From: Glebionis coronaria
Lineage: Eukaryota; Streptophyta; Magnoliopsida; Asterales; Asteraceae
Reading direction: 5' to 3'
NCBI GenBank assembly: GCA_025667525.1
Contig: JANFOE010000052.1
Span: forward strand, 344,253 to 408,252
DNA length: 64,000 bases
Below the pieces are notes generated by a model. That model worked only from the letters and a program-made list of their open reading frames with translations, made no database searches and was not told the DNA's origin. Numbering within the stretch: the first letter of the stretch is position 1; every line of letters begins with the position of its first letter. This document shows positions 13,070-23,131 of this stretch, in pieces. The position numbers were made by a program, and so were the translations under genes.

Positions 13070-14457
13070 TTGATTATTTGACCAAGCTTATTTGAGAGTT
13101 CTGGTTTGATTCAATTGGAAACAAAGGCACCCTTATGATCAGTGAATCACAAGGAGTCAATAGCAACAAGAAAATCACAAATTGGTTCACACAATAAGCC
13201 ACAATAATCCAAACAGTCACCAGATATTCACCAGATATGGAAATAAGCAGTTAAGCACTTAATAAGCAGATTTAGCCACAATAAGCCAACCAAACTTAAC
13301 AGGATGCATACACAAGCTATATAAACTAATAATAAACACAAAGCAACAAGAATCAAACACTGAATTAAAGTAAATAACAAGATCAAAGCACTAGAAGTTA
13401 CTGATGAACAATGAACATATATGCAGAAACAAGTTTGCTGATATACTTGACACTAGATCCAATTTCAAGCCTCAAATCCTTCTTCCCTGATGTGATTAAC
13501 TAAGATTTAGCACTTGTTAGCCCTAGCCTAAGCTTAGATCTAGGTGTCCTCAAAATCCTAGCCAATTTTACCAAGTATTAAAGATTTTATACCCAAATTA
13601 GGAATCTATGTGTTCAAACCCACAAAACCTGCAAACAGATGAACATATGCACCTAACAAACAGATACAAACACTTGCTACCACAACACAAGCACTTAGCA
13701 AACCACAATCCCAATTCAAGCAGTAGACCCAAACACTCCTTAATCTACCACTTAACAAAGAAACTTGTGATTTTAACTAATAACCTACTGATTTTAATGA
13801 TCAAAAACACTTACTAGATAGCAACTAACACAATCAAACACAAAAATCACCAACACAAACACCAATACTCAAAATCAAAGCACCAAATCAAAATCAGTCA
13901 TAAACATGAAATTTTGAGTGGAATCTTAACAAGGGATTATACCTGCCTTCCACAACATCCTAGGAAGGCCAGCAATGCTCCTTGGACCTTGTTCAACAAC
14001 TAGAACAAGACCAAGGTACTTCAATGAAGATGATGCAAACTGCCTTGGTTGATGGTTCAAAGTAGAACCTCAAGGACTTTATATCTTCAACACAAGCAGC
14101 AAACAACTCAACCAAGGGCTCTAATCCCTTCACAAGCTTGGTGTCAACAAGCTGGTAAGAGCTTATAGCAAATGGTCAAGGGTTAGTACACAAAATAAGC
14201 CAAAACAGAACCTAGGATTTCAAGGTACTCAAACCTTAAAAACCTTAAGAAACAAGACGTGCCTTAACCACAAGATTAAGGTAGGCCTTAACAATCAAAT
14301 GGAACTCAGAATTAGGCTACTCAAACACCAAACGTTTAATTAAATCAAAAAGAGATTTCACAATTTCAGAAATTCAAATTTTATTTAAACTTAAAAAGGA
14401 ATTACAAAGATAATAGCCTAAAACTGGAACAAAGGGACTCTCACATGTTGAGGTCTC

Positions 14458-14465
14458 CTTTTATA
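14458..14465 (-). promoter_or_regulatory. TATA box of the E1 LTR promoter
   Basis: Minus-strand TATAAAAG followed by a purine-rich GGAGACC. It is at the same relative place as the TATA boxes of the E2, E0 and E3 LTRs, about 1 kb from the outer LTR end as in E2 and E0. Transcription would start some 25-30 bases downstream, near 14430. Confidence 0.6.
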
Positions 14466-15494
14466 GGCAAATGCCTGGCTAAACACTATTCACAAACCCT
14501 AGCAATTGAAATTCCTATTCTATCCTTGTAGAATCTTCTAGGTGTGTTGCCAGCTGTTTTGGGCGAATCCTGGACGTTTTTTGAGTGCTTAGGGACCAAG
14601 TAATGATTTGCAGCCCTTGATTTTGCCAAGTAAGGATCAAATGCCAGGTGTCGTATTGTGAGTGGGGATGGGGGAATCATTCTGGTAGTGGGATTTGAGG
14701 TTTAAGGTGTGGGATGTGATTGAGGTGATGTGAATCACACGTGGGTTGAGTCAATTTTGATTTCCCCTTTGTTTTGCTCATTTTTGATCCTGGGTAAAAA
14801 CTTGTTCATCCTTGGTAAAAATCCAAACAGTAAGTGTTTGGCGCATTTTTAGGAATTTGAAGTTTGAGATATGACAGCTTTGGTCCTTGTGTTTTGGGAA
14901 AAGTTGTATAACAAGTTATTTTGCAAACAAAACGTGTTTCCCTTTGTTAATAACTTTCACCATTTGTCACTTTTGGCACCAAACTTTGGAAAAAGGTTAT
15001 CAAGGGTTATTTTTGACACTTTTGCATATTTCAAGGGCTGATTTTGGACAATGTTGATCTTCAAATGTCTTCAATGTATCTTTGGCTTGATGAGGGACCA
15101 TTTTTACAATTTGAAATTGTTGAGGGACTAAACTTGCCATTTCTTCAAAGTTGAAGGACCTTTTGTGTAATTTTGACAAACTTAAGGGACCAAACTTGTA
15201 ATTATCATTATAAAAGGGTTTTAAGTGTCATTCATTGAGGATCAAGCTTGCACATCTTTAAGTCTTCAAGGATAAATGTTGAATATTCCATGATTTAGGG
15301 CCCGGTTCTTTGTACGGCTTCGTTTCTCGTGTCCGTTTTTCCTTGTAACTTGTGATCTTTTGTCTTTTTCACGATATCCATACCTAAAATACACAAGTAA
15401 ACAAACACAAGCATATATATGGCATATTATGACATTTTTATGCATTTAAAGCCCGAAAAGAACGATGAGATCATGTATAAATGCCATCTCATCA

Positions 15495-17585
15495 CACTCG
15501 TCTCGTTCTTAATTGGGAAAAATGCCATTTCATGGTAAAAGAAGGCATCGTCCTAGGTCATAAAATATCCAAAGCCGGTATCGAAGTCGACCGTGCTAAA
15601 GTTGACGTCATTGCTAAGTTACCTCCACCTACCACCGTCAAAGGAGTTAGAAGTTTTTTAGGCCATGCGGGGTTTTATCGACGTTTCATCCAAGATTTCT
15701 CGAGAATAGCTCGTCCAATGACTCATCTCTTAGAAAAGGATGCTCCTTTCATCTTCTCTCAAGAATGTCTCGACTCTTTCGAACTTCTTAAAGGTAAATT
15801 AACTAAGGCACCGGTCTTAGTCTCTCCAAATTGGGAGTTGCCTTTCGAGCTCATGTGCGATGCTAGTGATTTCGCGGTAGGAGCGGTTTTAGGTCAACGA
15901 GTTAACAAACATTTCCAACCCATTCATTATGCTAGTAAGACAATGACGGGGGCTCAATTGCATTATACCACTACCGAAAAAGAGCTTTTAGCCGTAGTGT
16001 ATGCTTTTGAGAAATTCCGCCCCTATCTTGTGCTTTCCACCACCATCGTTTACACCGACCATTCCGCCTTGAAATACTTGTTGACCAAGCAAGATGCTAA
16101 ACCGAGACTCCTTCGTTGGGTTTTTTCCTACAAGAATTTAAAATCAAAATTCGTGATAAAAAAGGAGCAGAAAACCTAGCCGTGGATCACCTTAGTAGAC
16201 TTGAGGATCCTTATCAAGGGGAATCTCCAAATCAAGAGATTAATGAATCCTTCCCCCTTGAGACCTTAATGTCTATTAATTCCAATCTTGATGATACCCC
16301 ATGGTTTGCGGACATTGCAAACTATTTGGCGGGTGGTGTTCTTATCGAAGGGTTATCGTCCCAACAAAAGAAAAAATTCTTCAAGGACGTTAAAACGTAC
16401 TATTGGGAAGACCCTTATCTTTTCAAGCAATGTGCGGATTTAATCATTCGTAGATGTGTTGATGGGCCGGCGGCTTTACAAATCCTTGAAGCTTGCCATA
16501 CAGGACCCACCGGTGGTCACTTTGGTCCTAATTACACCGCTAAAAAAGTTTTCGACTCCGGATTCTGTTGGCCCTCCATTTATCATGATGCACATGAAAT
16601 GGTTAAACATTGTGATACTTGCCAAAGACAAGGCAAGATCACACATAAAGATGAGATGCCTCAAAATTTCATCCAAGAATGTGAAATCTTTGACGTATAG
16701 GGAATCGACTTTATGGGGCCGTTTCCATCATCGAAAGGAAACAAGTACATCCTCGTAGCCGTTAACTACGTATCAAAATGGGTTGAAGCAAAGGATTTAC
16801 CTACTAACGATGCGAGGGTGGTTGTTAACTTCTTGAAACAATTGTTTGCTCGATTCGGTGTGCCTCGTGCTATTATTAGTGATCGCGGGATTCATTTTTG
16901 CAATGATCAATTTGCACGAGTCATGGCTAAGTATGGTGTCAATCACCGACTTTCCACCGCGTATCATCCTCAAACTAATGGACAAGCCGAGGTTTCTAAC
17001 CGTGGTCTTAAGAGAATCTTAGAGCAAACCGTGGGAGAGCATCGTGCCTCATGGGCCGATAAATTAGATGATGCTTTGTGGGCTTTCCGTACCGCTTATA
17101 AGACACCTATAGGTTGTACCCCTTATCGCCTTGTGTACGGAAAGGCGTGCCACCTCCCCATTGAGTTGGAGCATAAGGCTTATTGGGCCTTGAAATGGGC
17201 TAATTTTGATCTTAACAAAGCCGGTGATCATAGGAAAATCCAACTCAATGAACTTAATGAACTTAGGAATGAGGCTTATGAAAATTCATTAATCTACAAG
17301 GAGAAGACTAAGCTCATTCATGATTCCAAGATTAAAAACCGAGAGTTCCATGTTGGTGGTCAAGTTTTACTCTTTAACTCTCGGTTGAAAATCTTTTCGG
17401 GTAAACTTAAGAGCCATTGGTCCGGTCCATTCACCGTGGCCCAAGTCTTCCCTTATGGCACCATTGAGTTATCCCAACCAATTGGGCCGAACTTAAAGGT
17501 GAATGGCCAACGGGTTAAGTTGTACTATGGAGAGGACATCTCTCACGAGATGATTCCATCCCTCTCCACATTTCCCTTGAATTAA
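15495..17585 (+). pseudogene. pol: Broken pol of E0: RT end, RNaseH, integrase
   Basis: The frame enters in mid-RT ([13 protein letters not shown]), exactly where E1 cut it; the E3 copy shows the residues that should precede. RNaseH carries [14 protein letters not shown]. The integrase has a zinc-binding region ending CDTCQRQ, then catalytic Asp in GIDFMGPF and ISDRG and the Glu in [10 protein letters not shown]. The C-terminal part resembles Athila integrase tails ([12 protein letters not shown]), with no chromodomain. Two lesions against E3: one base is missing near 16125-16140, shifting the frame after the RNaseH, and a TAG at 16698-16700 replaces the Trp of the VWGIDF motif (TGG to TAG). 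The protein ends at the TAA at 17583-17585. Non-functional. Confidence 0.9.
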
Positions 17586-17972
17586 TTCGGGAAATCTAGT
17601 CGAGCTAGAGACTCGTGATAAATAAATCAAGCATCGTATAACTAGGTTAGATTTTTTTTACCTTTACCATCCTTTCCACCCTTTTTCACCTTCATCCATG
17701 TCCACCAATAAGTATAGGGGGAGCCAAGTAGGTTGTTTGTGTGTTGTGATGTGTGTGCAGGGACATGTGCTTTGATGATCCACTTTTGGTACTTTTGACG
17801 CGACCCGTGATCCCGTGTTCCCGTGTACCTGGTTCTATCAAAACTGTTGTGATTCATACTTGTATATCAATAAAACGAATAAATGTAATCACTTTAGTTG
17901 TCCCTTCCTTAGCTCGATTTTAAACAACGTACTCAATGTCCTAAGTGGAGGGAGTTTATTCTCCCACATGCT

Positions 17973-18013
17973 TAAACATTGAGGACAATGTTTATATTAA
18001 GTGTAGGGGGGAC
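17973..18013 (+). other. Conserved hairpin plus purine tract after pol (E0)
   Basis: TAAACATTG and CAATGTTTA form a perfect 9-bp stem closed by AGGA, followed at 18001 by GTGTAGGGGGGAC. The same unit occurs in E2 (36454-36493) and E3 (58229-58265). It looks like an internal second polypurine tract or an RNA signal. Confidence 0.75.
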
Positions 18014-18579
18014 TTCTATCGAATTTTAGTGGGCTTTTCCATGAATTTGACCCCATTTAACCGGAAAATTTAAAAAAATTTCAACGTTTTTCAAAATTTT
18101 GATCTATTTTGGCCTAGTAGAATTTTTATTTATTTTCTTTCCTTTTATTATCGCATCGCAATAATTTCCATTTCAAGAATAAAGTCAAAAATGAATAAAT
18201 AAAATGGTTTTAACAAGTTTAGATATCTTTGATATATTAGGCCCGTCGTGAATATTTTGACTCAACCCGAGTTTACTTATCCAAGTTTGGTTTATTAGGC
18301 TAAGCATCCACGAGTCTCATTCCTTGAGATTTTAAATTGTGGAGAACGAGAGATGATAGAGTTAATTATAAGTTCGGTATTCTTTCATTAACTTATGTGA
18401 GTTAGTTATGAGCTTTTTCTCCCATCGCTTGTTAATAAATATATTTGCAATAAATAAGGTTGTACGATCTAAAAGGTTACTTAGCTTCTAGCACAAGATC
18501 GTTTAAAAGTTGCTCGGTATTAATTAGAGTTCATAGCCAAGTCATAACTTATTGAAGCGAGACGCGAAGATTGGCTTAT

Positions 18580-18789
18580 CCAAAAAGGCCCTAACAAGGC
18601 ATGAGGATACCCGAGTCCAAAAAGGCCCTCACAAGGCATGAGGATTCACTTTTTGCTAAAGATCCTAAGATGATGTGAAGATCATTAATCCAAATCAATA
18701 TGATGGATTAAGACACACGACGAGAAGCAATTACTCCCCTAAAGATCATGGAGAAGTCTACCAAAAAGACCCTAACAAGGTATGAGGAT
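18580..18789 (+). repeat. Three copies of a 29-base motif in the E0 tail
   Basis: Copies start at 18580, 18617 and 18761 and read roughly CCAAAAAGGCCCTAACAAGG followed by CATGAGGAT. Two related copies sit in the E3 tail on the other strand (57460-57488, 57612-57636). The first two E0 copies are only 37 bases apart. Confidence 0.7.
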
Positions 18790-20667
18790 AAATAGATCCA
18801 AGTCCGAAAAGGAGGCGGATCGTTGTATATCAAAATCCTAAATAAAGAAGAGGATAAATGAAAAAGTCGTGGTCAACGTTTGAAGCATCTTTTACTCCTA
18901 ATGAAGATGTATACCAAAATGAAGAGAAGACCATAATTTCAAGATCGTCTCTCAAGATTTGAAGTTTGAAGTACAAGCCAAATATCGGTCCGAGAAAGGT
19001 CTCAAATCGTGAAACGAGTTATGCCAAGATATGAACTTTATGAGGTTTCGAGAAGCAGTTTTAAAAGATTTTATCATTTAGCTAACTATTGATTAAATCG
19101 TCCCACTTTATTTTCGGCCTTAATAAATTATCGAAATAAGTCAAAAATGCATCCTCGTGATCATTCAAGACAAAAATAAAATACAAGAGATACACCATAG
19201 GAATAAGGGGGTCTAAGTGGTTAATTAAACCACATGAGTAAGTGTTAGTTGTGCTAACTTATGGTAAACAATGATCTCGTTTTTAAGCTTGGTATGGGTA
19301 ACGTGAAACTTGAGGGTGATTAATATTCATGACACTAAAGCCCTAATTCAAGTCTTAGATTTCTTTATAAGTTTCTTCCATCGAATAATTTCCAAGTTAA
19401 TAAATGGTTATAACTTTTGTCTCCTTTTAAGTTCTTATCTTTTCATCATAGTAGTAGTAGTAATAGTAATAAAGGCCGAGATGGATTAATTATGAGAAAA
19501 ATGTAACTTTATGCTATGCATTGCATGGGGACATTGCAATGGTCAAGTGTAGGGGATTTAATAAGTGTGTAAACACTTATCCTTTTGCCACTAAAATCAA
19601 GTAAAAACAAGACCTAATCATGTGTTTTATATCTTAAATGTCGGAATTACACGTGGTTTTGTGTTTTGTGTGTTAAATAGGTACAAATGATCAAAAGAAG
19701 AGAAAACACGGGATTTCACGGTCAAATGTCGAAGAAAAGTCAAGAAAGAGACGAAGACAAAGTCAAAAGACCAAAAGTGTGCCGAAGATCACGAAAACCG
19801 TCAAAATCAACACGGAATTGAAGAAAAGATCGAGAAAGCCAAAATCGAGCTCGTTTTAGTGGATTTAGTCATTTACGAAGATTTTTGGGCCTTGTGGGTC
19901 CCACTTTTGCTTAATGGGCCCACAAGCCCATTTAAGGAATGAATGACTTTAACTAAACGGATCAAAAGAATTGTTTAAGCCCATATGGTTATTTCATGGG
20001 ACGGATTAAAGATTAAGTGGGCCAAAGCCCATTGCAAAAGGATGGAACGTTTAGAGTAAAATTCATTTGCTTGAAAGAAGGGTTTATTAAAACTGGTCAA
20101 CTTTACCAGTCAAACCTCACCAAACGTAACCCTTTATTTACTTCCCACGTGTCCCCATTTATTTCCCCCAACCCAAATAAATAAAACAAAACAGATTTTT
20201 TTACCCTCACATAACTTCGTTACAAACGAAGTAAACTCTCTCACACACCTTCTTCTTCCCCCACTCCATCTCCTATACTCCCAAAACACTAATTTTTTAC
20301 ACCAAAAATTACCAACCAAATTTGGGGCTTTTACCCTTATTGGGTAATTCACACCAAAAGGGATTAATTCCCCATGAAAATCGGAAGCAGCACTCACCAG
20401 GGTCCGCATTCTCTCTCCAACGTGGCCTCCTTTGATTGGGTATGACACCTCACCACAAACCCCTCAACCAATTACATCATTCCACGTCATACTCAAACAA
20501 ACACAAATAGCACATCAAAGAGCCATGCTGGCAATCCGTGGCTACAAGGGCGATTTTCAGCCGTATGATCAAGTAATTAGAAGAGAGAGAAGAAGAAAGA
20601 ACGAATGGACGGTTGGATTTGATTGCTTAACATTGAAGCCAAGATTAGGGTTTCTTGGGGTTTCTCC

Positions 20668-20675
20668 TATAAAAA
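20668..20675 (+). promoter_or_regulatory. TATA box of the E0 LTR promoter
   Basis: TATAAAAA in the context CTCCTATAAAAACCCCC, a typical plant LTR core promoter. The transcript would begin near 20700. Confidence 0.6.
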
Positions 20676-21766
20676 CCCCCATTTCTCACATGTAATGGTG
20701 TAACTTTCTTTATTTTTAATTTTCAAAAAAATTAGTTTCAGGGTTTTAATCTTGTAATTTCTCTTAATTCTAGTATTTGTAATTTGATCTCAATTAATGA
20801 AAAGTTTTATTTTAATTATTCTCATCTCTATTTAATTTTGATCTATTAAATTTCCGTTTAATATACTGTTTTTATATTACTGTTCGTTTATTATTATTGT
20901 TATGATATAAAAAAAAAGAGATAAAGAAAGTGATAATATATTTTCCCCACTGGAAAATATTATGTTAAAGTTACTGTTGTCGATTATGCTTTGGTTCGAA
21001 AACTTTGGATCGAGGCTTGATTGGGTTATACGGTGGTGATTGGTGTTCGGTTTGTAATTAAGTTCGCTCAGCGCGACACTTCGTCTCAAAGGATTTCTAC
21101 ATTCGGTTCGTCTTCTTTTATTTATGTTCGTTTAGTTTTATCTGCTTCTGCTTAGTTAAGTTTCAGTCAGATTGATATTTGTTGTTCTTTGCGTATCTGC
21201 TTATTCTATTCTGCTTTTGTCCATTGTAGTCTACTGTTTAGTTAATTCTATCTATTTGATTTATATGATTATTTTGTTTAAGTAGTAATAACGGCTTGGA
21301 TCTGCTTTTATTTTAAGGTTATTAAATCTGTTTATTCAGTTTTGTTTCAGGATTACATGTTTGTTTTGTCTGCTTATTCTGCTTGATAGCTTACTTGAAT
21401 CGGTTTGCGTTTGAGTAGCTTAATCTGCTTCGATTATTGGATAATTCAGTTTGGCTAGAGTGATAATAGATTTAAGTTGCTTAGCTTATTTGATAAATTT
21501 TACTTTGTTTAGGTTTATTTATTGTTTAGTTTCATAGGACTGTTGATCTGCTTATTTGAATCTGAGTTTGGGTTTTGAAGTAGCTTATATCTGTTTTTTA
21601 GGTGCTATTTGATTAGTATCTTATTTTTTTTCAGCTTAATTTGTTTCAGCTTATTTTTCGTTTAGCCAGCTTATTAGATTCAGCTTTTTTGTTATTTAGA
21701 TATTGCTTATTTAGGCTGTGTTGCTTATTTGGTTTATAGTTATTGCTATTTACTGTTGTGTTGTAA

Positions 21767-21791
21767 CACTCAGACACATTTGGTCTGAGTG
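21767..21791. other. 9-bp hairpin in the E0 LTR
   Basis: CACTCAGAC and GTCTGAGTG flank the 7-base loop ACATTTG. It lies just beyond the poly-A/T stretch that borders the tRNA-like unit. It could be the 3' hairpin of a small inserted element or an RNA element of R-U5. Confidence 0.6.
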
Positions 21792-21848
21792 GGTTTAATA
21801 TCCAAAAAACTAAAAAAAATAATAACAAAAATATTATAGCCAAAAATT

Positions 21849-21921
21849 GGTCTGTCCAGGGATTCGAACCCAGGACCTTGCGCATAGCAACCATCCGTCT
21901 TCCCAATTATGCTAGAATCCC
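21849..21921 (-). ncRNA. tRNA-like unit with pol III boxes (degenerate)
   Basis: On the minus strand it starts GGGATTCTAGCATAATTGG, with a good A-box match, and carries a perfect B-box GGTTCGAATCC about 40 bases on. A T5 run, the usual pol III stop, follows within a few bases. The T-arm folds with one mismatch, but the 3' strand does not pair with the GGGATTC acceptor strand, so it is not a functional tRNA. It may be a decayed tRNA copy or the head of a tRNA-derived SINE that landed in the LTR. Confidence 0.4.
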
Positions 21922-22419
21922 TTTTGAGTTTATTTGTGCACCTTTTAATTAATATAGGTAAGTTACAATTTGGCAGTTTATTTTAATTAAATTAGTTTAA
22001 ATCAATATTAGGTAATAAAATTTGATATAAAAGTTTTGTTTTGTTTTTAAATTTTCTTTAATCCAGTTTATTTAGAAAAATATAAAAAGACAAAAATATT
22101 TTATTTCTTTAATAGTTTAAATTTTTAAATTCATTTTTAAAATTTTAGTTAATACAAATTAGATTTGTTTAAAAAGTTTTAGTTTAAAATTAAGTTAGTA
22201 GATTTTATTTAAAATTACTAGTTTAAAATTAATTAGACTTAAATAGTTTTAATTGAAAAAGTTTTTATTAATTTAATTTTTACATTAGATTAAGTAGATT
22301 TTATATTAAGTAACTTTTAGTTTAAAATATCCTAAAAATAGATTTTATCAAAAACAAGTTAAGTCGTATCGTTAATCGGTAATCAATTTCGAGTGAGTCG
22401 AGGAAAAACGAACTTTATT

Positions 22420-23131
22420 TGATACATATAAAAATCCTAGTAGTAAAATCCGAGTTCCGAATCAAAGCCATTCTAGGAGTAAGGATTGAACCCAAAGTCG
22501 GCTATCATCATATAACAGAGATCAGATTAAAAAGAGAAGACGACAAATCCTACACCATCATGGAAGGAGATTTTTCAGATCTTCCTCTTGTTGACATTGA
22601 GGACATGTTACTGTTGATGACTCAAGACACACTGAAACACTTGGACACGGAAGACTACATTGCCCTGAATTCAGCTCTATGTATACTCGTCGCATTGTGA
22701 TCAAGAAGAGAGTTGAAGACTTGCAACTTGGCGTTGAGAGCTATCAGAAGAAGCTGAACCTCACTGCTCCATACACTAAGGTTCCTGCTATTCATCACGA
22801 CAACAGTCCCTACACAAGCACTACAAAACCGGTTCCAGGCACTTTCTACTTGAATGGATCTGGTGAGAAGAAATTCCTGAGAATAGTGGAACTCTCAAAG
22901 TTTAGTGACGGGACTCTTCAGCAAGTTCGGGACACATTGATTCAGCTCAACAGAACCAGGAAGCATCCCGCAGTTACCATCCAGTGGCACAAAGGTTACA
23001 AAACAAGTGCTACCTACCTGATCAACAAGATTAATGAAAAGCTGCAGGAAAGACGCTTAATGAGGATTATTGAATGATTCGTTGGTGGAAGACCATATGG
23101 AGCGCACCACAAGCTGATGCAACGATCCATC
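22420..23131 (+). pseudogene. C-terminal coding end of C1 (broken)
   Basis: Recognised only by resemblance to a module recurring, from memory, in Asteraceae retroelement proteins: VESYQKKLN, KFSDGTL, QERRLMRIIE and FVGGR in that order. The enzymatic role is unknown to me. Two lesions: a one-base frame change near 22680 (ALC in one frame, MYTRRIVIKKRVEDL in the next) and a TGA at 23075-23077 before FVGGRPYGA. The frame then runs on to TAA at 23129-23131, the usual end of this module. The left boundary is vague because E0 cuts in here. Confidence 0.6.

Larger units (their letters stand above)
8061..15494 (-). mobile_element. E1: 5' part of an Athila-like Ty3/gypsy element
   Basis: Read on the minus strand: 5' LTR (15494 to 11575), tRNA-Asp-type primer site, about 0.7 kb leader, then gag-protease cut off at 8061 by the Tekay-1 3' LTR. 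The rest of pol and the 3' LTR must lie left of Tekay-1, outside the window. E1 itself interrupts the RT of E0 at 15495. Gag and leader are clearly related to E2 (31692-44358), but the LTR has diverged. Confidence 0.88.
11575..15494 (-). repeat. 5' LTR of E1 (about 3.9 kb)
   Basis: On the minus strand it starts TGATGAGATGGC and ends ACCACAATCA next to the primer site. Its start is shared with the E2 LTR, but the body is longer and diverged. A TATA box at 14458-14465 leaves about 1 kb of U3 and nearly 2.9 kb of transcribed R-U5. That part is A/T-rich, carries many AATAAGC/GCTTATT heptamers (12530-13290) and a hairpin at 13044-13069. No gene is seen; short ORFs here, such as one at 13608-13817, are low-complexity chance frames. 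Confidence 0.85.
17586..19558 (+). other. Untranslated 3' tail of E0 between integrase and LTR
   Basis: About 2 kb without a usable ORF; I find no env-like gene. It holds the hairpin and purine tract at 17973-18013, three copies of a roughly 29-base motif (18580-18789) and, at 19130-19290, a block that reappears in E2 (35340-35470) and E3 (56950-57090). The last bases (AGTGTAGGGGATT, 19545-19558) are the polypurine tract next to the LTR. Confidence 0.75.
15495..22385 (+). mobile_element. E0: 3' part of an Athila-like element
   Basis: Contains the 3' end of RT, RNaseH, integrase, a 2 kb untranslated tail, a purine tract and a 3' LTR. Everything upstream of the RT breakpoint is separated by the E1 insertion and lies left of the window. 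The pol proteins are very similar to those of E3 on the other strand. The right edge (about 22385) is my best reading of the LTR end. Confidence 0.82.
19559..22385 (+). repeat. 3' LTR of E0 (about 2.8 kb, right end approximate)
   Basis: The start (TAATAAGTGTG after AGGGGATT) aligns with the E3 LTR start TGATAGGTGTG, with the first G mutated to A. The first 200 bases are clearly homologous to E3. U3 runs to a TATA box at 20668; the rest is a T-rich R-U5 with eight GCTTATT heptamers between about 21190 and 21730, a hairpin at 21767-21791 and a tRNA-like unit at 21849-21921. The right end is taken at GGTAATCA (22385). An end a few bases earlier, at the GTATCG near 22371, is also possible. No gene is seen. 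Confidence 0.7.

Noticed and set aside
13608..13817. 69-codon ORF in the E1 LTR
   Set aside because: Low-complexity CA-rich sequence in R-U5, no matching frame in E2.
17586..19558. Env-like ORF in the E0 tail (and E3 56670-58609)
   Set aside because: All frames are short, with no signal peptide or membrane segment that holds in both copies.
20432..20695. 87-codon ORF in the E0 LTR
   Set aside because: It lies in U3 across the TATA box, with no domain and no counterpart in E3.
21849..21921. Functional tRNA gene
   Set aside because: The acceptor strands do not pair and the D-arm is poor. Kept only as a tRNA-like unit.
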